Shown here: piece after piece, positions 53,720 through 62,792 of the stretch
Numbering within the stretch: the stretch's first letter is position 1
Layout of the letters: every line of letters begins with the position of its first letter
Assembly (NCBI GenBank): GCA_963668245.2
Contig: OY764195.2
Location: 806,001 to 870,000 of the forward strand
Source of the DNA: Anoxybacterium sp963668245
GTDB lineage: Bacteria > Bacillota > Clostridia > Peptostreptococcales > Anaerovoracaceae
Direction of reading: 5' to 3'
Length of the DNA: 64,000 nucleotides
The notes under the pieces: model-generated
Seen by the model: only the letters and a program-made list of their open reading frames with translations
Told to the model about the DNA's origin: nothing
The model's database searches: none
Program-made: the position numbers and the translations under genes

Positions 53720-55066
53720 ATGGAATACGGAATAGTATGTTTGATTCCCTCTGCCATTGTTATCGTGATGGCATTAACCACTAGAAGAATTATGGAACCT
53801 TTACTTGCAGGATCAATTGCTGGATTTTTAATTGTAGCTGGACCAACTGGATTTTTCCCTGCGTTTATTGGTGCAGCTTATACTGTCATGATGGACGCAA
53901 CTACAGTTTGGATTACTATGGTTGTAGGACTCTTTGGTGTCTTAATTATTTGGCTTGATAAGGGCGGCGGAGCACAAGGATTTTCTGAGCTGGTTCAAAA
54001 AGTAGCTACAACGCGAAAAAAGGCTCTGATTGCAACATGGATTTTAGGTATTATTGTATTTATTGATGATTATATCAACGCTTTGGCTGTTGGAGCAGCC
54101 ATGAGAAAAGTGACTGATAAATTTCAAGTCTCCAGAGAATATCTGGCCTATATTATCAATTCAACTGGAACCGATGTTTGTGTTTTGATTCCAGCGACAA
54201 CATGGTTTGCATTTATGCTGGCCCAAATGGATGCCGTAGGCATTGAAGGAGGGGCATCTGCTTATTTCGCAACCATTCCATTGATGTTTTATCCATGGCT
54301 TGCTATTTTGACAGTCCCTCTTGTGATTTTAGGTGTTATTCCAATTTACGGGCCAATGAAAAAAGCAGAGCAGAGAGCATTGGCTGGGCAAGTATTTCCA
54401 GATAGTACGTATCAAGAAATAACAGAGCAAACAAGCGGAGAAGATACAAAACCATCCAGTGCATGGAATTTTATTATACCAATGATTACAACGGGTGTAG
54501 TTACGATTATGACTTCAGAAGCATTATATGGCGTCATCATCGGATTGGTTGTTTGTCTTTTGATGTTTTTGCCACAGCGACTTATGAAATTCTGGGAAAT
54601 GTGGGATGGCTTGGTACAGGGATTTAAAGATATGCTTTTTGTCATTATGCTGATTATCATGGCGTTTATACTGCAGCAGGCAAATGATGCGCTTGGATTG
54701 ACCGACTTTGTCATAAATGGTGTATCTGGTATTATCAGCCCAGGCTTGCTTCCTGTGGTTTGCTTTGTTACTGTTTCCATCTTGATGTTTGTTGTTGGCA
54801 GCTTTTGGGGGATTGCGGCCATTTCATTTCCGATCATTATTCCACTTGCAGCAGCTATGGATGTGAATCTTTCCATGGCAGCCGCTTCTATCATTTCTGC
54901 ATCAGCATTTGGAAGTCAAGCTTGTTTCTTTAGTGATGCAGCAACAATCACCTGTGGTGCAACCCAGATTAAAAATATGGATTACGCAAGAAGTGCACTG
55001 CCGATTATCGCCATACCTTTCATTGGCGCGATTGCGTTATTTACAATATTTGGAATAATTCTTTAA
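53720..55066 (+). CDS. NhaC-family Na+/H+ antiporter-like transporter
   Basis: 448-residue membrane protein with about 11-12 hydrophobic segments. Motifs of the NhaC family include IVFIDDYINALAVGAAMRKV near residue 112 and STGTDVCVLIPATTWFAF near 150, and SAFGSQACFFSDAATITCGA near 395. Members exchange sodium for protons or for organic substrates (malate/lactate). Placed between two amidohydrolases, it may take up the substrate of these enzymes instead of serving only ion homeostasis. Confidence 0.9.
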   Translation: MEYGIVCLIPSAIVIVMALTTRRIMEPLLAGSIAGFLIVAGPTGFFPAFIGAAYTVMMDATTVWITMVVGLFGVLIIWLDKGGGAQGFSELVQKVATTRKKALIATWILGIIVFIDDYINALAVGAAMRKVTDKFQVSREYLAYIINSTGTDVCVLIPATTWFAFMLAQMDAVGIEGGASAYFATIPLMFYPWLAILTVPLVILGVIPIYGPMKKAEQRALAGQVFPDSTYQEITEQTSGEDTKPSSAWNFIIPMITTGVVTIMTSEALYGVIIGLVVCLLMFLPQRLMKFWEMWDGLVQGFKDMLFVIMLIIMAFILQQANDALGLTDFVINGVSGIISPGLLPVVCFVTVSILMFVVGSFWGIAAISFPIIIPLAAAMDVNLSMAAASIISASAFGSQACFFSDAATITCGATQIKNMDYARSALPIIAIPFIGAIALFTIFGIIL

Positions 55067-55096
55067 GGTAAAAGCCATTCATAGGGGGGTTACAAT

Positions 55097-56722
55097 ATGG
55101 AAACGATTCTGTTTCGAGGAAATGCTATTTATGATAGCATAAGAAATCAGCCATTTGCTGGGTTTGTGGCAGTGCAAGGCCAACGAATTGTTGCTGTTGG
55201 TAACCAAGATGAGATGAGCGCATATATGAATCAAGAAACCCGTATCATCGAATGCGGGGACCATTTCATATCTGCTGGATTTCACGACAGCCATATTCAT
55301 TTGATTATGGCAATCATGACCACAATGTATGTGGATTTGCTAGACCAGAAATCGGAGGAGGCATGTGCACTTGCCCTGAAACAGTTTTCTTTGGACCATC
55401 CAGAGGTTATGGAAGATCAATGGCTTTATGGAATGGGATGGTACCATGTTTTATGGGATGAAAAAAAGTTGCCGACCAAAAAGTCTTTGGATCAGTATTT
55501 CCCTGACAAACCAGTGATGCTGATCAATGCAGAGGCCCATGGAGTCTGGGTTAACAGCAAAGCATTAGAAATTGCAGGTATCACAAAGGATACCGAAAAT
55601 CCGAAAACTGGTTTTGTTGGCAGACTTGCTAATGGTGAGCCTTCTGGATATTTTGACGAGGGAGCGATTCCTCTTGTGGCAAAGTATGCATTTGATCTTT
55701 CGGAACAGCAGATTCGAAAGTTTGTCTCAGCTTTTGGAACGTATGCGGCACAAAATGGGGTGACATCTGTCAATGATATGATACCATATTATACTGTCAA
55801 TATTGGAAACCCTAGGATTTATCAAAAAATGGAGCAGGAAGGGACGCTGAAGGTTCGAATTCACAGTGCAGTAAATTTATTTGATGATTTGGAAAAGATT
55901 CGTCAAGAAGCAGACACCTACACGGGAACAAAGGTGCGCGCCAACATGGTAAAACAATTTGCTGATGGTGTGATTAATACACACACCGCACTTCTTCTTG
56001 AGGATTATGCAGATGAGCCAGGGGAAAAAGGGAAACAGTACTGTGATCTTGTCAGGATAGAAAAGGCAATCTTACAAGCCCACCGGCTGGGATTGTCGGT
56101 GAGGATTCATAGTATAGGAGACAGGACTACCCACTTGATTTTAAACGATTTTGAAAAAGCCATCTCTTGCTATGGAAAAGGAGAAGGACGACATGCCATT
56201 GAGCATTTGGAGCGGGTCGATGATGATGACCTTCCTCGCTTTGGCGCATTGGATATCATTCCATCGGTTCAACCAGAACACATGGGCCTTTTCTCAACCT
56301 GGGAAGAAGAAGCATATAGACCTTTACTTGGTGAGAAAAGAGCCTGGAATGTATGGCGGTTCAAATCTCTTTTGGATTGTGCCGGAAGGCTGGCATTGGG
56401 AACTGACTGCCCAATCGTAGGACTCAATCCATTTGCAAATTTTTATCGTGCGATGACGAGGGTACACGATGATGGCTTGCCAGAAGGCGGATGGAATGCA
56501 GCGGAGAAATTGTCAATCGCACAAATCTATAAAGCATATACCTTAGATGGTGCATATGCAGTGAGTCGAGAGCATGAAATTGGTTCGCTGGAAGTGGGAA
56601 AACTAGCAGATGTGATTGTGATTGATCGCAATTTATTTGAAGAGAGCCCAGAATCCATAAGAGAAGCAAGGGTACTATTGACCATGGTGGACGGTGAAAT
56701 TGTTTTCAATCAGCTAGAATAA
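55097..56722 (+). CDS. YtcJ-like amidohydrolase
   Basis: 541-residue amidohydrolase of the YtcJ/AepA type. N-terminal metal motif GFHDSHIHL near residue 58, carboxylated-Lys region QFADGVINTHTALLLEDY near 292, His ligands in RIHSIGDRTTH and HAIEHLERVD, and the Asp in GTDCPIVGLNPF near 435. Family substrates are N-acyl amides, hydantoin-like and other unknown compounds. Third gene of the LuxR-controlled operon; probably acts on the same compound class as the first. Ends in a terminator. Confidence 0.9.
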   Translation: METILFRGNAIYDSIRNQPFAGFVAVQGQRIVAVGNQDEMSAYMNQETRIIECGDHFISAGFHDSHIHLIMAIMTTMYVDLLDQKSEEACALALKQFSLDHPEVMEDQWLYGMGWYHVLWDEKKLPTKKSLDQYFPDKPVMLINAEAHGVWVNSKALEIAGITKDTENPKTGFVGRLANGEPSGYFDEGAIPLVAKYAFDLSEQQIRKFVSAFGTYAAQNGVTSVNDMIPYYTVNIGNPRIYQKMEQEGTLKVRIHSAVNLFDDLEKIRQEADTYTGTKVRANMVKQFADGVINTHTALLLEDYADEPGEKGKQYCDLVRIEKAILQAHRLGLSVRIHSIGDRTTHLILNDFEKAISCYGKGEGRHAIEHLERVDDDDLPRFGALDIIPSVQPEHMGLFSTWEEEAYRPLLGEKRAWNVWRFKSLLDCAGRLALGTDCPIVGLNPFANFYRAMTRVHDDGLPEGGWNAAEKLSIAQIYKAYTLDGAYAVSREHEIGSLEVGKLADVIVIDRNLFEESPESIREARVLLTMVDGEIVFNQLE

Positions 56723-56732
56723 GTTGTCAAAT

Positions 56733-56772
56733 AAAAGCAATGAAGGGCTTCTGCTCCAATCATTGCTTTTTT
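56733..56772 (+). terminator. terminator of amidohydrolase operon
   Basis: 11-bp stem AAAAGCAATGA/TCATTGCTTTT with T-run, 11 bases after the stop. Confidence 0.88.
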
Positions 56773-56803
56773 AATACGAATTTTCAATGAGAATCTAAAT
56801 TCA

Positions 56804-56884
56804 TTAGTTTATAAAGACTTTTAACGCTAAGACAAGGGACGCCAACAGGATAAAAGACATTTCTGATGCTACCTTTGAAGTCAT
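56804..56884 (-). CDS. 26-residue single-membrane-segment peptide
   Basis: Short ORF with a strong ribosome-binding site (GGAGG, 7 bases before ATG). The peptide has a short polar start (MTSKVASEMS) and one hydrophobic segment (FILLASLVLALKVFIN). It sits alone in a 298-base gap, 137 bases downstream of the flavoprotein gene on the same strand. Could be a small membrane regulator or subunit; no homologue recognised. Not a complete toxin-antitoxin signature. Confidence 0.5.
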   Translation of the reverse strand: MTSKVASEMSFILLASLVLALKVFIN

Positions 56885-57020
56885 TTTAACACCTCCAACA
56901 CAATTGTTTTCTTTCTTTTCTATTATGATAACCTAGTTTTGTGATGAAATGGTAAAGGCTGTGTAAGGAGTGTTTAAAAGAATTAGATAAAAAAGCGCAT
57001 ACTGGACGAACCCTTGGTAA

Positions 57021-58364
57021 TTAAATCGCATTTCCAATCATTGCTTGTCTCAACTTGATTCCTGTAAAAAATAGTGGATCCTTTGGCGTAGAATAAGGTG
57101 GTGCGTATGCCAAATCGGCAGTAATCAAATCCTCATACGTCCCTTCCTTTGTGAGCAATGCCGCAAATACATCAATTCGTCTGTCAACTCCCTCGCCTCC
57201 AATCATCTGACATCCCAGCAATCTTCCAGAATTTTTGTCTGCGATGGCATAAATCATCATCATTTCCCCACCCATAAATTCTGGCTTGTTTGGTTTTTGG
57301 TCAAGGGAAACGACAGGATCAAAACCCTCTGCTTGTGCTTCAGATACAGAAAGTCCTGTCTGAGCAATGGTCAAATCGAAGACCTTCACGATATTTGTTC
57401 CAAGTACACCAAGGAATTGATCACTACCGCCAACGATTCGATTACCAGCGATAATACCGGTTTTGTTGGCAGTAGAGCCTAGCGGCTTATAGGTTGGACG
57501 TCCCGACATGCGATGGAAATACTCCGCACAATCTCCGCATGCAAAGATATCGGGATTACTTGTCTGCATGTATGGATTGATTTGAATTGCTCCTGTTTGC
57601 CCGATACGAATTCCTGCGGAAGCAGCCAGTTCGGTAGCCGGTTTGACACCCGTTGCCATTAAAACAATTTCGGCGGGATGAAGTGTACCGTCTTCAAGGA
57701 CGACTCCTCGATCGGATATTTCTTTTATTTTTGCAGGGGCAATAATGGATACCCCTTTCTCTATCATATGATTTTTGATTCTAGCACCAAATTCTTCTGG
57801 CATTCCTTTTCCCATTGGAGAGCGTGCAATCAATTTGGTTTTGATCCCCAAGCGGGTAAAATTTTCCGCCATTTCAAGACCAATCGCGCCAGAACCGATG
57901 ATGGCAGCTGTTTTTGGCGTGTTGATACTAAGAAAGGTTTTAATGCTTTTCATATCATTGACGTTGCGAAGCTGGAACACATGCTTTTTTTTACCTCCTG
58001 GAAAAGACGATTTCTCAGTCGCTGCGCCAGTCGCCAATATCAACTTATCATAAGAATCTTGAAATATTTGACCACTCAAAAGGCTCTTCACGGTAATTGT
58101 TTTTGTATTACTATCAATGGAGAGTACTTCATGCATGATTTGAATATTAACATTATGCTTTTGTTTGAAAAAATTTGCATCCCGCGGGACAATATCTTCA
58201 AAGTGGGTTGTAATATTACCTATGTAATAAGGCATTCCACAACCAGAGTAGGAGATATAACGTTCCTTTTCGTAAATAATGATTTCAGTTTTTTTATCAT
58301 GTCTTCTGATTTCTGTGGCTGCAGAGGTGCCTGCTGCTACGGCTCCAATAATAATTACTTTCAT
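57021..58364 (-). CDS. CoA-disulfide-reductase-like FAD/NAD(P)H oxidoreductase
   Basis: 447-residue flavoprotein of the single-Cys redox group (CoA-disulfide reductase, NADH oxidase, NADH peroxidase, polysulfide reductase). FAD loop IIIGAVAAGTSAATEIRRHD at the start, redox-active Cys in SYSGCGMPYYIG near residue 43, NAD(P)H loop IIGSGAIGLEMAENF near 157, and second FAD site DIFACGDCAEYF near 280. It has no C-terminal rhodanese domain of its own, but rhodanese genes lie nearby. GGAG ribosome-binding site. Probably reduces CoA persulfide/disulfide or polysulfide. Confidence 0.9.
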   Translation of the reverse strand: MKVIIIGAVAAGTSAATEIRRHDKKTEIIIYEKERYISYSGCGMPYYIGNITTHFEDIVPRDANFFKQKHNVNIQIMHEVLSIDSNTKTITVKSLLSGQIFQDSYDKLILATGAATEKSSFPGGKKKHVFQLRNVNDMKSIKTFLSINTPKTAAIIGSGAIGLEMAENFTRLGIKTKLIARSPMGKGMPEEFGARIKNHMIEKGVSIIAPAKIKEISDRGVVLEDGTLHPAEIVLMATGVKPATELAASAGIRIGQTGAIQINPYMQTSNPDIFACGDCAEYFHRMSGRPTYKPLGSTANKTGIIAGNRIVGGSDQFLGVLGTNIVKVFDLTIAQTGLSVSEAQAEGFDPVVSLDQKPNKPEFMGGEMMMIYAIADKNSGRLLGCQMIGGEGVDRRIDVFAALLTKEGTYEDLITADLAYAPPYSTPKDPLFFTGIKLRQAMIGNAI

Positions 58365-58574
58365 CGGCTTCTCCTTTGCTGTATTCTATTGCACGATTCA
58401 TTGCTTGATATAACAAATATACCTAGGTTAAGACATTCCATGAATTGCTCTTATCGTTTTCAATAAATAACTCTTATATCTTATAAAAATAACCATAGCA
58501 TTGATGGAAGTAGATGTCAACGGAAGCCGGTGAACGGGCAAGCATCGATTGATGGGTAAGCACCAATTGCAAAA

Positions 58575-59273
58575 TCAAGAACCAATCTGATTCTCTTTGC
58601 TGATTTTTCTTAAGAGGTAAATGAAAACTGAAAGTGCAAACAGTATCATTAACCCTGTGATTGCCAGTTTTGTTCCTCCTGTCAGCATGCTCCCAATATA
58701 AGAATATAGAATGGTAGCGGGCAACTGACCAATGCCTGTGGCAATAAGAAAAGGCATCAGTCTTATTGCCGTCAAGCCAGCGCCGTAACTAACAAAATCA
58801 AAAGAGATAAAGGGAAGAAGGCGACAGATTAGTATGGCGCTCTTACCGTATTTCTGAAAGAAGAGATCTACTTGCTCCATGGCTAACCGATTTGTTATCT
58901 TTTCAACGATGTCTCTACCCAATATTCTTCCAATCATGAAACATAAAATGGCACCGGCCATGGCACTGCTCCAAGAGAGCAGGGCTCCCTTCCACCAACC
59001 CCATATAGCTGCATTTGCAAAAGTCAGGAGGAAGGCAGGGAGTGGCGCAACCACAGATTGCAGCATCATCAGCAAGAATGAAACCAACACAGCCCAAGGC
59101 CCAAATGAGCGAAGATAGCCAGTGATTTTATCCACATTCATAGTTGCAAAAAGATTAAAAATTTGAGACAACCAATTATGAAAAGGCGCATAGAAAACGT
59201 AAGAAAGTATCATTAGGAACAGAAACAAGATTAAAATGATACGTTTTGACGATTGTATTTTACATTGACGCAT
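58575..59273 (-). CDS. TVP38/TMEM64-family membrane protein
   Basis: 232 residues from ATG 59273, which follows the stop of the upstream gene by 1 base; GAGG lies in the end of that gene, so the two are translationally coupled. About five to six hydrophobic segments and the SNARE-associated domain (FANAAIWGWWKGALLSWSSAMAGAILCF is the family's re-entrant core; only its position near residues 90-118 is meaningful). Proteins of this family act as lipid scramblases or transporters; in bacteria some are linked to selenite, mercury or other oxyanion uptake. Part of the minus-strand locus up to 64000. Confidence 0.85.
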   Translation of the reverse strand: MRQCKIQSSKRIILILFLFLMILSYVFYAPFHNWLSQIFNLFATMNVDKITGYLRSFGPWAVLVSFLLMMLQSVVAPLPAFLLTFANAAIWGWWKGALLSWSSAMAGAILCFMIGRILGRDIVEKITNRLAMEQVDLFFQKYGKSAILICRLLPFISFDFVSYGAGLTAIRLMPFLIATGIGQLPATILYSYIGSMLTGGTKLAITGLMILFALSVFIYLLRKISKENQIGS

Positions 59274-59274
59274 A

Positions 59275-60600
59275 TTAAAGGTCCTCATAAAGATAAACGA
59301 GTGTATCTGGATTAACACCGCTTTGATACATTTTTCGTAGATTAGCCATGCGTTTCATGACCGCTAGTTTGTGAAAGATGGTTCCTTGAAACTTTCTTGC
59401 AGAGGTAATGATTTTATGGCGGGTCATCCCGAGAGGAATGGCCTGGTTTTTCATGGCAAGAGAAAACTGGAAATCTTCCATGATGGGGATAGGGGAAAAC
59501 ATGCCCATATCAAAAAAAAGTGACCGCTTTATAAAGATTCCTTGATCACCAAAAGGAATTCCTTGGCTTCTAGCACGAACATTGGAAAGCAAAGCACAGA
59601 TCCAAAGTATCAAAGAAGATGATGAAAATTGAATCCCAAAACAGCCCCATTGATACTGATTCATCACAGCAGTGATTTCCTTTACTGGATCCCTGGGAAG
59701 AACACTGTCAGCATGGAGAAAAAACAGGATATCACCACCGCTGGCAATTGCACCTGCGTTCATCTGCTGACCTCTTCCTTTTTCACTTTTCAACACGGTA
59801 TGATAGGGGCGTATTTGGTCTACCGTATCATCGCTACTGCCCCCATCTACAAAAATAATCTCGCAATTGGCTAATTTTTTCACTTCCTTTAAGATTGTGA
59901 GAACATGAGCCCCTTCATTATAAACGGGAATAATGACTGAAATTTTGTGATTGTTCTTGAGGTATGTGCCAGTCTTATTGTGAAAGAGTTCTGGTCTCTG
60001 ATGCATTTGCTTTCGATAATGAAGAAGATCACCAGGGACATCGATATCAGAAATCATATCAAAGCATTTGATTTTATATTGTGTTTTGTTAAGGCGTTCT
60101 AAAATATCGACTAAGGTAGATGCTTTGCCATTTTCTCCTTCTAAAAATACAGGTGTAATAGGGGTTTTCATTCCCACAAGGCCATAACCGCCATCCATAG
60201 TCGGAATAAAAACAAGATCTGAGGATTTTAGCAGAAACAATCCTTGGAGAATCTGTTTGCTTTGTAATGAGGGAAGATCACTTCCAATCAAAACACAGGA
60301 ATCATATCCTTGCTCTAATACTGTTTTGATTGCATGATGCATGCGGGACGCTAACGTGCTACCCTGTTGCGCAAAAATAGGAAGTGATTCACCCACAATT
60401 TCCTTTAGTAAGGGGGCCCCTTCAAGCGGGCTGTATGCAACGAAAATCTCTTTCTTTGTTTTTTGGCACTGTTCTAGCACATCTTGCAAGAAACAAGTTT
60501 GCAGGACAGCACATTCGGAGGCCGTATAACAGGGCATCAACCTAGTTTTTGTATCTCCGGGCAAGGGTACTCGCGTAAAAAGAATAATTGCTTCGGTCAT
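59275..60600 (-). CDS. fused 'selenodomain-associated' transferases 1 and 2 (DUF2064 + GT2)
   Basis: 441 residues from ATG 60600 (AGGAGG 12 bases upstream). Residues 1-200 are TIGR04282/DUF2064-like (ILFTRVPLPGDTKTRL; VLIGSDLPSLQ; DGGYGLVG), a nucleotidyl- or glycosyltransferase fold. Residues 215-441 are TIGR04283-like family 2 glycosyltransferase (ISVIIPVYNEG; IIFVDGGSSDDT; GRGQQMNAGA; FLHADS; GDQGIFIKRS). In most genomes the two are separate adjacent genes, often with radical SAM/arsenosugar (ArsS-like) proteins. Acceptor unknown. Two bases from the downstream TVP38 gene. Confidence 0.87.
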   Translation of the reverse strand: MTEAIILFTRVPLPGDTKTRLMPCYTASECAVLQTCFLQDVLEQCQKTKKEIFVAYSPLEGAPLLKEIVGESLPIFAQQGSTLASRMHHAIKTVLEQGYDSCVLIGSDLPSLQSKQILQGLFLLKSSDLVFIPTMDGGYGLVGMKTPITPVFLEGENGKASTLVDILERLNKTQYKIKCFDMISDIDVPGDLLHYRKQMHQRPELFHNKTGTYLKNNHKISVIIPVYNEGAHVLTILKEVKKLANCEIIFVDGGSSDDTVDQIRPYHTVLKSEKGRGQQMNAGAIASGGDILFFLHADSVLPRDPVKEITAVMNQYQWGCFGIQFSSSSLILWICALLSNVRARSQGIPFGDQGIFIKRSLFFDMGMFSPIPIMEDFQFSLAMKNQAIPLGMTRHKIITSARKFQGTIFHKLAVMKRMANLRKMYQSGVNPDTLVYLYEDL

Positions 60601-60616
60601 ATAACTTGCGTTCCTC

Positions 60617-62302
60617 CTAATTCCACTTGAATTTGAATCGGTTAAAAAAAGAATGATGAATATCTGGAGCTTCATTGCTTCCAATTACTTCATTGAGCAA
60701 GTGACGAACATGTCCTCCTTGACTTCTTGTAAAAGAGCCAGCGCAAGAGGCACAATATACGTAGAATTGTTGTGTCGGAAGGCAAGACAATTCCTTCTTG
60801 ATGAGACAATTCCAATTTGAAGCAATATCTGGTTCCTTGTCGAATGCACACCCCCCAAGGCCACAGCAAGGCGCACTGGTTAGGATATGTGGTGAAGCGG
60901 TGAGATAGTGCTCTATTTGAGTAAGCCACAGCTTCTTTTTTCGATCAGGGCAAGGCAGAAAAAAATTGGGGTTCTCTGTGGTTATTTGTTCTCCGATTCC
61001 CAAGGATTGCAGCGCCTCAAAAATACCAATGACAGAAACTGTGAGCTCTGGTTTCAAATAATCATAACAATTTGGGCACATGGTTATGATTTCTTCGACT
61101 CCATTTTCAACCAATTTTTTGTTCAGCCTTTGTATGATTTTTTGCTCTCTTTCCGCACATCCGAGCTCTCCAATTGGCTTTCCACAACAATCAAAAACCG
61201 TTCCAATGCCATAATGAGATAGCGTTTGCTGAAGCATTTTTGTGGTTTTTGGGTAGAGGGAAGGATAACTGCAGCCAGGAAATAAAACTGTTTTCGCTTT
61301 CCCGTGCCTATAGTTTTTGAAAAGATAGTTTCCCTTTTCAAGCTGCAGTAGTAAATTTTTATTGGATCGCCCTTTGGCGTTTGACACTTTTTGTTTTCTG
61401 AGTTCTAATACAAGCGCCTTGCCGTTCACTCCATGGGGACAAACTTCGGTACATAGTCCACATAAGAAACAGTGGTCTATGAGTGGAGCAAGCTTGATCT
61501 CGTCAGAAAAATCAAGTTGATACTTTTCTAAAAAATCACAGTTTTGTCGACAAACGCCACAGGATATACAACCTGCTTTTCTGACGTGGTTTTGAAAAAT
61601 ATCAACTTCTGATGTGGGATTTTCAAAAGAGGAATCCTCATTCAAATATTTTTTTCGCAACATCAAACCGATTGAAAAAACCACTAGGAATAGTCCGAAA
61701 GAGAATAAAAGATAGAGCCATGAATCTTTATTGCCAATGATTCCAGCGGCACCAATCGTATACATGGCAATGCCAGGGAGCATAAAAAAGAAAGAACAAG
61801 TAAAGTAAGTTATAAATGATATATCTGTAATGCCGTAGGCAAAATTTTGCAAATTATAAGGAAAAATAGGGACAAGACGCGTCAGCATCAATAAAAGTAT
61901 TCCAGTATTTTCGCATTCTTCAAAAATCCATTTCTTGATATATTTATTCTTCATAATGATTGGCTTTAAACTATCTTTTAGAAAATATCTTGAAATAAGA
62001 AAGGAAAGTCCAGCACCAATGGTAGTTCCGATACAACAAAGTGATGTTCCAAGCCAAGGTCCAAAAACTGTGCCGGCAACCAAAGCAAATGTAATGCCCG
62101 GTAAAGCCAAAAGAGATGAGCCAATGATGGTAAAGCAAAGGTACAGCATAGCCGCAAGAAGAAGGTTTTCTTCCATGAAATAATGAAGGCTGCTCATCCA
62201 GGTTGATTCTTGAATATAGGAAGAAAAACCAAAATGTTGGTTGATCATAATTAGGAGAATCAGTAACCCGATGAAGATAAATTGTTTTTTGAATTTTTTC
62301 AT
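60617..62302 (-). CDS. TVP38-ferredoxin-HdrD/GlpC-like fusion protein
   Basis: 561 residues. Residues 1-230 are a TVP38/TMEM64 membrane domain; residues about 240-300 hold two 4Fe-4S motifs (CISCGVCRQNC and CFLCGLCTEVCP); the remainder has the Cys-rich CCG domains of heterodisulfide reductase/GlpC (FPGCSYPSLYP, FDCCGKP, CPNCYDYL, APCCGLGG, CASCAGSF). This joins a membrane transporter-like part to an electron-transfer or persulfide/disulfide-reducing part. ATG at 62302 lacks a good ribosome-binding site but starts 1 base after the stop of a 14-codon leader ORF, suggesting coupled translation. Confidence 0.85.
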   Translation of the reverse strand: MKKFKKQFIFIGLLILLIMINQHFGFSSYIQESTWMSSLHYFMEENLLLAAMLYLCFTIIGSSLLALPGITFALVAGTVFGPWLGTSLCCIGTTIGAGLSFLISRYFLKDSLKPIIMKNKYIKKWIFEECENTGILLLMLTRLVPIFPYNLQNFAYGITDISFITYFTCSFFFMLPGIAMYTIGAAGIIGNKDSWLYLLFSFGLFLVVFSIGLMLRKKYLNEDSSFENPTSEVDIFQNHVRKAGCISCGVCRQNCDFLEKYQLDFSDEIKLAPLIDHCFLCGLCTEVCPHGVNGKALVLELRKQKVSNAKGRSNKNLLLQLEKGNYLFKNYRHGKAKTVLFPGCSYPSLYPKTTKMLQQTLSHYGIGTVFDCCGKPIGELGCAEREQKIIQRLNKKLVENGVEEIITMCPNCYDYLKPELTVSVIGIFEALQSLGIGEQITTENPNFFLPCPDRKKKLWLTQIEHYLTASPHILTSAPCCGLGGCAFDKEPDIASNWNCLIKKELSCLPTQQFYVYCASCAGSFTRSQGGHVRHLLNEVIGSNEAPDIHHSFFNRFKFKWN

Positions 62303-62303
62303 T

Positions 62304-62348
62304 CTACCAATAGAAATCGCGCGTTCCCAGAATTCTGGCAACGCGCAT
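62304..62348 (-). CDS. 14-residue leader peptide ORF before the TVP38 fusion
   Basis: ATG at 62348 with AAGGA 7 bases upstream (overlapping the stop of the upstream gene); codes MRVARILGTRDFYW and ends with TAG, one base before the ATG of the fusion gene. It contains nearly the whole 28-base palindrome at 62319-62346. Likely a translational coupling or attenuation leader; expression is not proven. Confidence 0.4.
   Translation of the reverse strand: MRVARILGTRDFYW
62319..62346. repeat. 28-base near-perfect GC-rich palindrome
   Basis: GCGCGTT/AACGCGC arms and CCAGAATTCTGG centre with a single mismatched pair, in an otherwise AT-rich region. It could be an operator, the terminator of the upstream gene without T-run, or a translation-blocking hairpin over the leader ORF. 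Confidence 0.75.
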
Positions 62349-62358
62349 TTTCAAATCC

Positions 62359-62784
62359 TTATTTATTTTGATTATTAAGAGAGAATTTTAGTATTTCCAG
62401 ACACCATACAATCACCGAAAAGAGCAGTAAGTATGAGTACGCAGGTATTTTTATGGTGCCTGGAACAAATAGTGCAGCTCCCAATATAAGGCTCCATAAG
62501 ATGAAGGCAGCTACGCTGATATAGTATCCAGTTTTTTTTTGGCGAATCATGTCGAATAGCACTAAGAACACGATTGCAATAAAAAGTATCTGGTATACAA
62601 CCATATGATTCCCATTCAAGATTGACTGCATATGCTGTTGCTTTTTAAAGACCACATGGTGATTCACACCAACTTTTTTATGGCTCAAATCATTTAGAAG
62701 CCATGCACCAGCGATACATAAAACCTGAAATACTGATAATATTTTACTGATAGCTCTACTTGGCGAGAGCTTATTTCTAAACAT
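62359..62784 (-). CDS. small membrane protein, four predicted segments
   Basis: 141 residues, not recognised. Hydrophobic segments near residues 14-30, 63-80, 85-108 and 115-132; charged, His-containing loop between first and second (HKKVGVNHHVVFKKQQHMQ). It lies 8 bases downstream of the triple rhodanese gene and its stop overlaps the leader ORF's ribosome-binding site, so it is probably part of one operon. Function unknown; possibly a membrane subunit. Confidence 0.7.
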   Translation of the reverse strand: MFRNKLSPSRAISKILSVFQVLCIAGAWLLNDLSHKKVGVNHHVVFKKQQHMQSILNGNHMVVYQILFIAIVFLVLFDMIRQKKTGYYISVAAFILWSLILGAALFVPGTIKIPAYSYLLLFSVIVWCLEILKFSLNNQNK

Positions 62785-62792
62785 ACCTTGTC

